This document shows, piece after piece, positions 24,272-33,143 of a stretch of 64,000 nucleotides of DNA. The notes beneath the pieces were generated by a model that made no database searches, was not told the DNA's origin, and saw only the letters and a list, made by a program, of their open reading frames with translations. Origin of the DNA: Fluviirhizobium alvei (GTDB taxonomy: Bacteria; Pseudomonadota; Alphaproteobacteria; Rhizobiales; Rhizobiaceae); the NCBI RefSeq assembly GCF_030551875.1, contig NZ_JAUOZU010000013.1:124001-188000 (forward strand), read 5' to 3'. The stretch's first letter is position 1, and every line of letters starts with the position of its first letter. The position numbers and the translations under genes were made by a program.

Positions 24272-25353
24272 TGGAAGGCATGCCGAAACCGCGCCCGCTC
24301 TATGTGCAAAAGCATGTCACCAGACACGGAAAAATCGTCTGGTATTTTCGCATTGGCACCGGCCCGCGAACCAGAATGCCGGGTCAATATGGCGACAAGG
24401 AATTCATGGAAGCGCACCGCAGGCTTCTGGCCGGCGAGACGATAGCGCCCAAAAGGCCGGCCGGGAAAATGACGCTTCAATGGCTGGTCGATCAGTACCA
24501 GGAATCAGCGGCGTTCAAGCAACTGTCTCCGGCCACCCAGTCTGTCAGGCGCAACATGTACAAGAACGTCTGCAAGGGTGATGCTGGATCCGCACTCCTG
24601 TCGCAAATCGGGCGCGCCACGATCGCCGGCGGCCGCGACAAGCGCGCCGATACACCTTTCGCTGCAATCAGCTTCATGAAGATGATGAGCTATCTGTTCG
24701 AATGGGGTGTCGATGCCGGTTACATGGACGAAAACCCCTGCAAGGGGGTAAAGCGCCCGAAGGTCAAGACCGACGGCCATAAACCATGGTCCGAAGAGGA
24801 CATCATTGCCTTCTACCGAAAGCATCCCGCCGGAAGCCAGGCCAGGCTTGCAATGGAGCTGCTCATGTTCACCGGGCTTCGCCGATCGGACGTCTACAGA
24901 ATCGGGCCGCAACATATCCGTGGCGATGTCATCGAATACCGGGCAACCAAGAACGGCGAAGATCTCTATATCGCGCTACATCCAATCCTCAAGGCATCCC
25001 TTGCCGCTGTAAAGACCGGGCATATGGCCTATCTGGTGACGCCCATCCACGGGCGCCCGTTCAAGTCCGCAGCATCATTCGGCAACTGGTTCGGTGAAAT
25101 GTGCCGCGAAGCCGGGGTTTCGGTTCGGGCTCATGGCATCCGCAAATCTGTCGCGCAAAAGCTGGCAGAACTGGGTGGCAGCAACAGCGAACTGAAGGCG
25201 CTCTTCGGCTGGAATTCGGACGCCATGGCGTCTCTCTACACCCGAAAAGCAGACCGCCGCCGGATGGCCTTGTCAGCCGCCGAGAAACTAAATGAGAACA
25301 TCCTATCCCCACACCTCGAAACAGGTGTGGGCGAAAATCAAAAAAACGATTGA
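24271..25353 (+). CDS. Prophage tyrosine integrase
   Basis: A 360-aa phage integrase. A SAM-like core-binding domain (about 65-160) is followed by the catalytic domain. Active-site residues are Arg204 (TGLRRSD), His288 and Arg291 (HGIRKS) and nucleophile Tyr323 (SLYTRKA). The stop is 20 bp from the att core in tRNA-Arg, so it catalyses insertion at that tRNA. It is the last gene of the rightward operon. Confidence 0.94.
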   Translation: MEGMPKPRPLYVQKHVTRHGKIVWYFRIGTGPRTRMPGQYGDKEFMEAHRRLLAGETIAPKRPAGKMTLQWLVDQYQESAAFKQLSPATQSVRRNMYKNVCKGDAGSALLSQIGRATIAGGRDKRADTPFAAISFMKMMSYLFEWGVDAGYMDENPCKGVKRPKVKTDGHKPWSEEDIIAFYRKHPAGSQARLAMELLMFTGLRRSDVYRIGPQHIRGDVIEYRATKNGEDLYIALHPILKASLAAVKTGHMAYLVTPIHGRPFKSAASFGNWFGEMCREAGVSVRAHGIRKSVAQKLAELGGSNSELKALFGWNSDAMASLYTRKADRRRMALSAAEKLNENILSPHLETGVGENQKND

Positions 25354-25376
25354 TTTTCAATTACTTAAAAAGTGGG

Positions 25377-25453
<77 letters not shown>

Positions 25454-25483
25454 ATCAGCCGCCGTTGACCGGCGGCAGGGACT

Positions 25484-25789
25484 TTAATGAGTCCAGGGCT
25501 GCATGCGGTTGAAACGGAAGTTATCCGTGTAAGAAACGTTCTTGCGCGTCGCTTCCTTGGGCTCGATCACCCGATAGGCAATACCGTGACGTTCGGCATA
25601 GGCCTTGGCGAGCTCGCAGCTTTCGAAATTCAGGCGAACCTGCTGCTTCATCTCGCTGCTGCCGGTATATCCGGTAAGCGAATCGATCGTCTTCGGCTTT
25701 TCCTGATCGAATTCCAGCACCCAGAGATGGGTCTTGGCTTTTCCTGACTGCATCGCCGTCTTGGCGGGGCGGTAGATCTTCGCCGACAT
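25484..25789 (-). CDS. NADH-ubiquinone oxidoreductase accessory subunit, NDUFS4-like
   Basis: A 101-aa protein starting MSAKIYRPAKTAMQSGKAKT, with QVRLNFESCELAKAYAERHG near 51-70. This matches the ETC complex I conserved region (NDUFS4/18-kDa) found as a short protein in alphaproteobacteria. It stabilises the peripheral arm of complex I on the cytoplasmic face of the inner membrane. It is a single gene between tRNA-Arg and tRNA-Pro. Confidence 0.88.
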   Translation of the reverse strand: MSAKIYRPAKTAMQSGKAKTHLWVLEFDQEKPKTIDSLTGYTGSSEMKQQVRLNFESCELAKAYAERHGIAYRVIEPKEATRKNVSYTDNFRFNRMQPWTH

Positions 25790-26013
25790 GCTCTTTTCCT
25801 CATCGACTGCGCGGACTTGCTTGCCCCTTCTGCCACAGATTCACCCGTTTGTGAACGACATCGAAGGCAAATTCCAACAGACCTCGCAAGCCGGAATTGG
25901 CGATATCCGCCGCGCTGGCCCACCGATCTGACGATCAGGCAATGACAAGTCGCCGGCCGCAAGTCAAGCCACTTGTCCGGCCGCAATCCCGAGCGATTTT
26001 CAGGCTGTTGAAA

Positions 26014-26090
<77 letters not shown>

Positions 26091-26166
26091 ACTGTCGAAA
26101 CGCTGGCTGGATTACACGGTTCATACCGGCACCGCAACCCCCATTTCCACTTTCACACCCTTCCGT

Positions 26167-26646
26167 TCAAGGGTTGGACGTGGTGGCCGCAATTGCGGGG
26201 GCAATGACCCTGTCGCCCTCTTTCAAATGGCGCCGATCCGCCTCGCCCGCATTCACCTCCAGCACGTAGAGCGTCATGATGTGCGAATCGATGATCGTCT
26301 CCGACAGCGGCTCAGCGTTGCGATGGATATGGCCGATGCGGCCATCGGTGCCGATAAAGATCATGTCGAGCGGGATATAGGTGTTGCGCATCCACATATA
26401 GACACGCCGTGGCGTGCCGAAATCGAACAGCATGCCGGCGCCGGCATCGAGCGCCTGCCGGTCCATCAGCCCCTTCATCCGCTCGTCGGATGTGCTTGCC
26501 AGTTCGACCTGGTAGCGCGCCTTGACGCCACCCTCGCCTTCGATGCGAAGCGCCTGCCGCTCGAGCGCCCAGACGCTCTGAACGAGACCTAAAAACACAA
26601 AAAGCGCCGAAACGGCGCTTGTGATGGTTTTGCCGCCCACTCGCAT
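26167..26646 (-). CDS. DUF192 family exported protein
   Basis: A 159-aa protein from ATG 26646, overlapping the stop of the cold-shock gene upstream (TGATG). An N-terminal signal peptide (about 1-28, MRVGGKTITSAVSALFVFLG) is followed by the DUF192 domain, with ERMKGLMDR near 57 and MLFDFG...VYMWMRNTYIPLDM near 75-97. The family forms a small beta-barrel of unknown function, usually periplasmic. Confidence 0.88.
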   Translation of the reverse strand: MRVGGKTITSAVSALFVFLGLVQSVWALERQALRIEGEGGVKARYQVELASTSDERMKGLMDRQALDAGAGMLFDFGTPRRVYMWMRNTYIPLDMIFIGTDGRIGHIHRNAEPLSETIIDSHIMTLYVLEVNAGEADRRHLKEGDRVIAPAIAATTSNP

Positions 26647-27224
26647 CAATGGGCCCGGTTGGTCGGCACAGCCATATCGGGATGGATTTCGGCCGCCATG
26701 AGCCCCTTGTCGCCATCGCCGAACCGCACCAGAACGCTCTGGCCCGGCCTGAGTTCGGTAATACCGTAGCGCCGCAGCGTTTCCATATGCACGAAGATGT
26801 CCTCGGTGCCCTCGCCGCGTGTCAGGAAGCCAAACCCCTTGGTGCGGTTGAACCATTTGACGATCACCCGCTCAAGCCCGCTCGACGGGGTCACCTGAAC
26901 ATGGGTCCGGACCGGCGGCATCTGCGACGGATGCACGGCCGTCGATGTATCCATCGAGAGAATGCGGAAGGCCTGGAAGCCGCGATCACGCCGCTGGATC
27001 AGAGCCACAACGCGCGTACCCTCCAGAATGGTCTGGTATCCATCGCGTCTCAGGCAGGTGACGTGAAGAAGAACATCTGCCATGCCATTATCAGGAATGA
27101 TGAAGCCAAACCCCTTGGCAACATCGAACCACTTGATGACGCCGGTGATTTCGACGAGATCGACCGGATCCTGGACGATATCCCCGAAGAGCGAGGAATC
27201 TTTGGAAGAAATCCTATCCGCCAT
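26646..27224 (-). CDS. Double cold-shock domain protein
   Basis: A 192-aa protein with two cold-shock domains: GVIKWFDVAKGFGFIIPDNG at about 28-47 and VKWFNRTKGFGFLTRGEGTE at about 122-141, each with the RNP1-like KGFGF core. Duplicated CSD proteins of this type are typical of Rhizobiales. They bind single-stranded RNA or DNA and may act as chaperones or antiterminators. The ATG at 27224 is used. A longer upstream start lacks support. Confidence 0.9.
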   Translation of the reverse strand: MADRISSKDSSLFGDIVQDPVDLVEITGVIKWFDVAKGFGFIIPDNGMADVLLHVTCLRRDGYQTILEGTRVVALIQRRDRGFQAFRILSMDTSTAVHPSQMPPVRTHVQVTPSSGLERVIVKWFNRTKGFGFLTRGEGTEDIFVHMETLRRYGITELRPGQSVLVRFGDGDKGLMAAEIHPDMAVPTNRAH

Positions 27225-27414
27225 ATTGTCTTGCCCCTCGTTACGCACGCTACCGGTTAATTGATTCTTCACCACCGTGATTAACATCCCGAAATGATAC
27301 AGATGCAAGTCCCGGCTGTTGAAAACCCACGTCGATAGCTCGCACAAAAGGCTTGCCTCAAACTGGCTTTCTGGAGAAGCTTGCCGGACTTTGTGACTGG
27401 AGCGAGAAAATACA

Positions 27415-27855
27415 ATGCGTTATCTGCACACCATGGTGCGCGTCACCAATATCGAGGAATCGCTGGACTTCTATTGCAACAAGTTCGGAATGACCGAGAT
27501 TCGCCGGATGGAGAACGAGGCCGGCCGTTTCACGCTCGTCTTCCTGGCGGCGTCGGAGGATATCGATTCCGGCCGTGCCGAATCGGCACCGCTTCTCGAA
27601 CTCACCTATAACTGGGACCCGGAAGCCTATACTGGCGGCCGCAACTTCGGCCATCTCGCCTACGAAGTCGACGATATCTATGCAACCTGCCAGCGACTGA
27701 TGGATATGGGCGTTACTATCAACCGGCCGCCGCGCGATGGCCGCATGGCCTTCGTCCGTTCGCCGGATGGAATCTCGATCGAAATCCTCCAGAAGGGAGC
27801 CGCCCTTCCCTCTAGCGAACCCTGGGCTTCGATGCCGAATACAGGCGTCTGGTAA
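27415..27855 (+). CDS. gloA: Lactoylglutathione lyase (glyoxalase I)
   Basis: A 146-aa metalloenzyme of the VOC fold that converts the hemithioacetal of methylglyoxal and glutathione to S-lactoylglutathione. The start [10 protein letters not shown] and the metal ligands His5, Glu62, His80 and Glu123 match glyoxalase I. Usual length is about 135-145. It is monocistronic, divergent from the cold-shock gene. Confidence 0.95.
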   Translation: MRYLHTMVRVTNIEESLDFYCNKFGMTEIRRMENEAGRFTLVFLAASEDIDSGRAESAPLLELTYNWDPEAYTGGRNFGHLAYEVDDIYATCQRLMDMGVTINRPPRDGRMAFVRSPDGISIEILQKGAALPSSEPWASMPNTGVW

Positions 27856-27952
27856 TCCGTCTTCATAGGACGGAACTCCTGGCGCAAGGTTGACGCCATA
27901 GATCCGGCCATTCAAGCGTGGGTCATCCTGCCCGCGCCCCGTCTCGCGATCA

Positions 27953-27980
27953 CGGAATGTTTACTTCAGTTTACATTCCG
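27953..27980. promoter_or_regulatory. Interrupted palindrome upstream of M15 lipoprotein gene
   Basis: CGGAATGT (27953-27960) and ACATTCCG (27973-27980) form a perfect 8-bp inverted repeat around a 12-bp spacer. GTTTAC repeats occur within it. It lies 58 bp before the presumed TTG start of the next gene. It could be an operator or a hairpin. It has no T-run. Confidence 0.4.
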
Positions 27981-28037
27981 CGATTTCTTGGTTACATGTT
28001 GACGCGCGACGGCGAAGTGTAGAGTTGGAGCCTATTA

Positions 28038-29354
28038 TTGCAGAACCAGCGAACAACAACGTTCGGAGCCGGCAAATCACTGAAGTTTGCCCTTTTCGCT
28101 GCGACGATGCTCGGGCTTGGTGGATGCATGTCGTCAACCACCGATCAGCTGGAATCCATCAGCACCACCAAACCGCAGACGCTCGCAGCCGCCAACGCAC
28201 CGGTTGTTGCCGATACGTCGGCTGAAAATCCGCCTTCTGACATCGCCTCGCAGGCAGCGCAGGATGCGGAAATGCTCAATGAGAATCCGAACGCGACCGA
28301 AAACGCCATCGTTCCCGGTCGCAAGAATGTCGCGGCAACCAAGACCAGCCTGTTTTCGACCCAGCCTGTCCCTGTGGAAACAGCCGACCGTCCGCTGACC
28401 GAGACGATCGATCCGGTCACGGGCAAGCCTGTTAGCGCCGCCATGAATGCGACGCAGAACAGCATCTATGCCGGGGCGACGGCTCCGGTCGTCACCAGCG
28501 AAACGGTGCCGCTGCCGAATGCCGAAACGGTGGCACAGGCGCAGGACATGGCGCTTGCGGGTCTCGTGCCGCCGGATGAAGCGCCGCTTGCTGCCGAAAT
28601 CAATCCGGATGCGGCGGTAAACCAGCCGGTCGAACAGGTGGCCATGGTCAATCCCGCGGTGCTAACCCCTGAAGTGGTGCAACAGACGGAGGAGCCGAAG
28701 GAGAAACCGGTTCGCAAAGCCCGCACGCTCGCAGATTTCTTCGGCAATGCCGATGACGAAGAGGATGAAGAGAATTTCGATTCGTCCCGTTTCGGCGATT
28801 CGTCGCGCAAGCGTCTGAGCACATCGTCGATTCCCAACATGCGCACAGCTGCACTGCCGAATGCCGCCCTGCCCGGCGTCACCACAAATGCCATGTTCCC
28901 GCAGGCCCAGCCGCTCGATCAGGGCGACGAGGATGATGGCGAGCCTGTGGGGCTCATGAAGCTCGCATCTCTGCCCAGCATGACGCGGATGGCTTCGAAC
29001 GGCATCTGGACCCAGACGCCGGAAGTGGAAGTCTCCTGCCTTCGCCCCGAACTCGTCAACGTGATCAAATTTGTCGAGGATCATTACAAACGGCCGGTCG
29101 TGGTAACCTCAGGCTATCGGGATCCGCGGCATAACCGTCGCGCCGGCGGGGTGCGTCATTCGCTCCACACGCTTTGCGCAGCGGCCGATATCCAGGTTCA
29201 GGGCGTTTCCAAATGGGCGCTGGCCGATTACCTGCGCTCCATCCCCGGACGCGGCGGCGTCGGCACCTACTGCCACACCAACTCGGTCCATATCGATGTC
29301 GGCGGCGAACGCGACTGGAATTGGCGATGCCGGCGCAGCAAACGGCGGGGTTGA
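28038..29354 (+). CDS. Lipoprotein with M15-type (D-Ala-D-Ala peptidase-like) domain
   Basis: A 438-aa protein. A TTG at 28038 is the likely start, with GGAG 7 bases before it, and gives a signal peptide ending in lipobox LGLGGC (Cys30). A long Pro/Ala-rich, partly acidic linker (about 31-330, DDEEDEENFD near 240) leads to the C-terminal peptidase_M15_3 domain with HSLHTLCAAADIQV and NSVHIDVGG (about 374-425), the zinc-binding elements. It probably trims or binds peptidoglycan. A terminator follows. Confidence 0.85.
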   Translation: MQNQRTTTFGAGKSLKFALFAATMLGLGGCMSSTTDQLESISTTKPQTLAAANAPVVADTSAENPPSDIASQAAQDAEMLNENPNATENAIVPGRKNVAATKTSLFSTQPVPVETADRPLTETIDPVTGKPVSAAMNATQNSIYAGATAPVVTSETVPLPNAETVAQAQDMALAGLVPPDEAPLAAEINPDAAVNQPVEQVAMVNPAVLTPEVVQQTEEPKEKPVRKARTLADFFGNADDEEDEENFDSSRFGDSSRKRLSTSSIPNMRTAALPNAALPGVTTNAMFPQAQPLDQGDEDDGEPVGLMKLASLPSMTRMASNGIWTQTPEVEVSCLRPELVNVIKFVEDHYKRPVVVTSGYRDPRHNRRAGGVRHSLHTLCAAADIQVQGVSKWALADYLRSIPGRGGVGTYCHTNSVHIDVGGERDWNWRCRRSKRRG

Positions 29355-29358
29355 GATC

Positions 29359-29387
29359 AACAGGCGCGTAAGCGCCTGTTTTGTTTT
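29359..29387 (+). terminator. Rho-independent terminator
   Basis: Perfect stem AACAGGCGC/GCGCCTGTT (29359-29367, 29372-29380), GTAA loop, then TTGTTTTG. It follows the M15 lipoprotein gene. Confidence 0.85.
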
Positions 29388-29500
29388 GTGAAACGCATTT
29401 TTTACGCTCGTGCTTTTTTCTACATTTTTTTGTCATTTTCCGCTTTTTTGCGCTTGCGGGAATCTCCATGCCTGACTATAAGGGCGCCACCACGAAGGAA

Positions 29501-29575
29501 GCGCCCTTCGTCTATCGGTTAGGACACCAGATTTTCATTCTGGGAAGAGGGGTTCGACTCCCCTAGGGCGTGCCA
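29501..29575 (+). tRNA. tRNA-Glu (TTC), copy 1
   Basis: It begins GCGCCCTTCGTCTATCGGTT. The anticodon stem CCAGA/TCTGG encloses TTTTCAT, giving anticodon TTC. The T arm is AGGGGTTCGACTCCCCT, and CCA is encoded. Confidence 0.95.
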
Positions 29576-29750
29576 TCATCTCCACAAGCATTGTCGAATT
29601 GAAACGCAAACAGAATGGCTTGCGCTATTTTCCTAATGTTTTGCCCGAATAAAATTCCCTCAAAGATTTTCTCGATTTTCTGCAAAAAAATGCAAACTGG
29701 CGCTTGCGGGAATCTCCGTGCCTGACTATAAGGGCGCCACCACGAAGGAA

Positions 29751-29825
29751 GCGCCCTTCGTCTATCGGTTAGGACACCAGATTTTCATTCTGGGAAGAGG
29801 GGTTCGACTCCCCTAGGGCGTGCCA
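29751..29825 (+). tRNA. tRNA-Glu (TTC), copy 2
   Basis: It is identical to copy 1 at 29501-29575 over its whole 75 bases, including the encoded CCA. Confidence 0.95.
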
Positions 29826-29925
29826 CTTCTTTGATTTCCCCGAAAATATGGACCAGCAAACGCTTCCCAGCGCTGTAGCCTGTCATTGTGTCTTCCGGAC
29901 CATCCGAAGGACCAGGAGCTTGACA

Positions 29926-31728
29926 TCAGTGGGCTTTGGCCGCGTCGAGAATGCGGAACTGGATCCGGCGGCTTCCCTGCCAGTGATCGGCACCGAGCGT
30001 CCCGGCGACATGGATCTGGTCTCCCCGCCCGGAAAGCAGCAGGCGTCCCAGATCGGTTTCCGCCGCCCGGAAGGCGATCGCATCGATCCGGCTACCATCC
30101 AATCCCTGCATCGTCACCTTGACATGGTTCGTGCCAATGTAGCGGCTATCGATCACACGATGCGCCGGCAGCACGAAAACCGGTTGCGGGTGGCCCGAAC
30201 CATAGGGCCCAGCCTTCTCCAGCTGATCCACCAGATCAAAACTCGCACCGGCAGCCCCAAGCGCGCCATCGATTTTCAACACCTCGTTGGCGACAAGTTC
30301 GGATACGGTGCGCTGTGCCTGTTCATCGAAAAAGCCGCGCAGGCGGCCAAGCTGGGCGCGCTCCACCGTCAGGCCTGCTGCCATCGCGTGCCCTCCACCC
30401 TTGACGAGCAAACCGGATTCGACCGCCGCGCGCACCATGCGGCCCATGTCGAAGCCGTTGATCGAGCGACCGGAACCGGTTCCCTTTCCGGACGGGTCGA
30501 AGGCGATCGCAAAAGCCGGTCGGCGGAATTTTTCCTTCAGGCGCGCAGCAAGCAGCCCGACGATGCCGGGATGCCAGCGATCGCTGGCGGTGACGATCAC
30601 CGATGCCTTTTCCCCAGTCCCATATTCGGCAAGCGCTTCGGCCTCCGCTTCCGCCAGCATCGCCGCCTCCATAGCCTGACGCTCCTTGTTGAGCTCGTCG
30701 AGCCGGCTGGCGATCTCGGCGGCGCGTCCGGCATCGTCTTCCATCAGAAGCCGCGCGCCCAGCGCCGCATCGCCGATGCGACCGCCGGCATTGATGCGCG
30801 GACCGATCAGGAAGCCAAGATGATAGGGCGTGACCGGTCCGCCGATGCCGGCCTTGACCAGGAGTGCCGTCAGCCCGGGATTCTGCATATGGCGGGCCGC
30901 CACCAGTCCCTTGACGACATAGGCGCGATTGAGCCCCTTCAGTGGCACCACATCGCAGACCGTCGCCAGAGCAACGAGATCGAGCATAGCCAGTAGGTCG
31001 ATCGCCGCCGCCCTCTCATCGCCCTGCTGGCGTAGATGCCGCTGCACAGCCACCAGCACCAGGAAAACCACGCCGGCCGCACAAAGATGCCCCTGCCCGG
31101 ACAGATCGTCTTCCCGGTTGGGATTGACGAGGGCATGGCAGGCCGGAAGATCATGGGTCACCTGATGATGATCGATGACAACGACATCGATCCCGCGCTC
31201 CTCAGCCACCTTGAGCGATTCATGGCTGGTGGAACCGCAATCGACCGTCACGATCAGTTGCGCACCGCCATCGATCAGCTGGTTGATCGCGGCGGGATTG
31301 GGTCCATAACCCTCGAAAATCCGGTCGGGAATATAGATTTCGCAGTCAATGCCGAAATGATGGAGAAACCGCCCTATCAGGGCTGAGGACGATGCGCCGT
31401 CGACATCGTAGTCGCCGAAGATCGCAATCCGCTGACGACGCCTTATGGCAAGCGCAATCCGCTCGGCCGCCTTCTGACAATCCGTCAGTGTATGGGGGTC
31501 CGGCATCAGCGACCGGATGGTCGGGTCGAGAAAGGCAAGCGCTTCGGCAACCCCGACGCCGCGCCCGGCCAATACCCGCGCCGTCAGCTCCGGCAGGCCA
31601 TGCTGCTGGGCCATCGCCAGCGCCCGGTTCTGGCCGGCCTGATCGATACGCGAAACCCATCGCTGGCCGAGCACCGAGCGTTCGACATTGAGAAAGGCTC
31701 GTTCAACGGGATCGGCGCGTTCTTCCAT
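29926..31728 (-). CDS. recJ: Single-stranded-DNA-specific exonuclease RecJ
   Basis: A 600-aa DHH-family 5'-3' exonuclease for recombination and mismatch repair. The DHH domain has DYDVDG at 106-111 and DHH at 186-188. The DHHA1 domain follows (GRSINGFDMGRMVRA, then KGGGHAMAAG near 470-495), with an OB domain at the C-terminus. Length is usual. It is downstream of hom on the same strand, with a 65-bp gap. Confidence 0.95.
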   Translation of the reverse strand: MEERADPVERAFLNVERSVLGQRWVSRIDQAGQNRALAMAQQHGLPELTARVLAGRGVGVAEALAFLDPTIRSLMPDPHTLTDCQKAAERIALAIRRRQRIAIFGDYDVDGASSSALIGRFLHHFGIDCEIYIPDRIFEGYGPNPAAINQLIDGGAQLIVTVDCGSTSHESLKVAEERGIDVVVIDHHQVTHDLPACHALVNPNREDDLSGQGHLCAAGVVFLVLVAVQRHLRQQGDERAAAIDLLAMLDLVALATVCDVVPLKGLNRAYVVKGLVAARHMQNPGLTALLVKAGIGGPVTPYHLGFLIGPRINAGGRIGDAALGARLLMEDDAGRAAEIASRLDELNKERQAMEAAMLAEAEAEALAEYGTGEKASVIVTASDRWHPGIVGLLAARLKEKFRRPAFAIAFDPSGKGTGSGRSINGFDMGRMVRAAVESGLLVKGGGHAMAAGLTVERAQLGRLRGFFDEQAQRTVSELVANEVLKIDGALGAAGASFDLVDQLEKAGPYGSGHPQPVFVLPAHRVIDSRYIGTNHVKVTMQGLDGSRIDAIAFRAAETDLGRLLLSGRGDQIHVAGTLGADHWQGSRRIQFRILDAAKAH

Positions 31729-31793
31729 TCACTGACCTTTATTGCCAGAGCCGAACCGCAGCAACCCCGCTGAGACAATCACCCCGCCACCAT

Positions 31794-33116
31794 TCACCCC
31801 GCTTTAGGGCGCTCGATGCGGATGACCTGCGGTTCGCCCGACAGATAGCCTTCCGACTTGATCGCGGCAACCGCCTTGCGCACGGCATGTTCCGCCGTCG
31901 CATGCGTGACCAGGATCACGGTCTTGCGTGCCAGTTCGTCGGCGGTTTCGCTGGGCCGCTGCACGATGGATTCGAGCGAGATGCCGTTGTCCGCCATGTT
32001 CTTGGCAATGCTCGCGAAAACGCCGATCCGGTCCTCGACCGTCAGGCGAATAAAATAGCCGCCCTCATGCGCCTGGATTTCACCGCGCACGAATGGTTCG
32101 AGCTGCAGGGCCGGTCGTCCGAGGCTCGGCACGAGCTGGGCACCGGGGCGGCTCTTGGCGATATCCGCAATGTCACCGAGCACGGCCGAAGCCGTGGCAT
32201 TGCCACCGGCACCGGGGCCAACCATCAGCAATTCGCCGAGAATATCGCTTTCGATCGCCACCGCATTGGTGACGCCATCCACCTGAGCGATGACTGAATC
32301 CACCGGGACCATGGTGGGATGCACGCGCTGTTCGATGCCGGTTGCGGTTTTCTGCGCCACGCCGAGCAGCTTGATCTTGTAGCCGAGTTCGCCGGCAGCC
32401 CGAATATCCTCAAGCGAGATATTGGTGATGCCTTCGAGATAGATGTCATCGGCGGCAATCCGGGTTCCGAAAGCAAGCGTGGTCAGGATCGACAGCTTGT
32501 GGGCCGTATCATTGCCCTCGATATCGAAGGCGGGATCAGCTTCGGCATAACCGAGACGCTGCGCTTCCTTGAGGCAGGCCTCGAACGACATTGCCTCTTT
32601 CTCCATCCGGGTCAGGATGTAGTTGCAGGTGCCGTTCATGATGCCATAGACGCGGCTGACCGTATTGCCGGTCAAAGATTCCCTGAGCGCCTTGATGACC
32701 GGAATACCACCGGCAACCGCAGCCTCGAAATTGAGAATGGCGCCTTTCTCTTCGGCAAGTGCGGCCAGATCGACGCCATGGGCGGCAAGAAGCGCCTTGT
32801 TGGCTGTCACCACATGGAGACCGCGCCCAAGCGCTGCCTTAACAGCCGCGTGCGCCGCACCCGAAGCACCGCCCATCAGTTCGATGAAGACATCGATCCC
32901 GGCTTCCGATGCCATGGCCACCGGATCATCGTACCAGGCAACCCCAGACATATCGATCCCGCGGTCACGGTTGCGGTCACGGGCCGAAACGGCGACGATC
33001 TCGATCTTGCGGCCGCATGTGATGGCCAGCATGTTCTGCCGCGTTTCAATGATCTTGAAAAGCGCAGAGCCAACGGTTCCCAACCCCGCAATACCGATCT
33101 TGAGGGCCTCAGCCAT
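31794..33116 (-). CDS. hom: Homoserine dehydrogenase
   Basis: A 440-aa enzyme reducing aspartate semialdehyde to homoserine in Thr/Met/Ile synthesis. It has the NAD(P)-binding GLGTVGSALF near 11-20, the homoserine DH catalytic domain (MNGTCNYILTRMEKE near 165, AYEAD-type AEADPAFDIEGNDTAHKL near 195) and a C-terminal ACT domain (about 355-430). I chose ATG 33116, with AGGA upstream, over the TTG two codons earlier. Confidence 0.95.
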   Translation of the reverse strand: MAEALKIGIAGLGTVGSALFKIIETRQNMLAITCGRKIEIVAVSARDRNRDRGIDMSGVAWYDDPVAMASEAGIDVFIELMGGASGAAHAAVKAALGRGLHVVTANKALLAAHGVDLAALAEEKGAILNFEAAVAGGIPVIKALRESLTGNTVSRVYGIMNGTCNYILTRMEKEAMSFEACLKEAQRLGYAEADPAFDIEGNDTAHKLSILTTLAFGTRIAADDIYLEGITNISLEDIRAAGELGYKIKLLGVAQKTATGIEQRVHPTMVPVDSVIAQVDGVTNAVAIESDILGELLMVGPGAGGNATASAVLGDIADIAKSRPGAQLVPSLGRPALQLEPFVRGEIQAHEGGYFIRLTVEDRIGVFASIAKNMADNGISLESIVQRPSETADELARKTVILVTHATAEHAVRKAVAAIKSEGYLSGEPQVIRIERPKAG

Positions 33117-33143
33117 ATCCAAATCCTGTCTTCAATTAAAACT

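Larger units (their letters stand above)
29451..29825 (+). repeat. 125-bp direct duplication carrying tRNA-Glu
   Basis: Bases 29451-29575 and 29701-29825 are identical except for A29468/G29718. Each contains about 50 bp of leader and a whole tRNA-Glu gene. The copies are exactly 250 bp apart, separated by 125 bp of unrelated AT-rich DNA. Confidence 0.95.

Noticed and set aside
31729-31793. Missing glpX between hom and recJ
   Set aside because: I recall a hom-glpX-recJ order in some relatives, but a 65-bp gap here shows only that glpX is elsewhere or absent. There is no sign of deletion in the sequence, so it is not reported as a finding.
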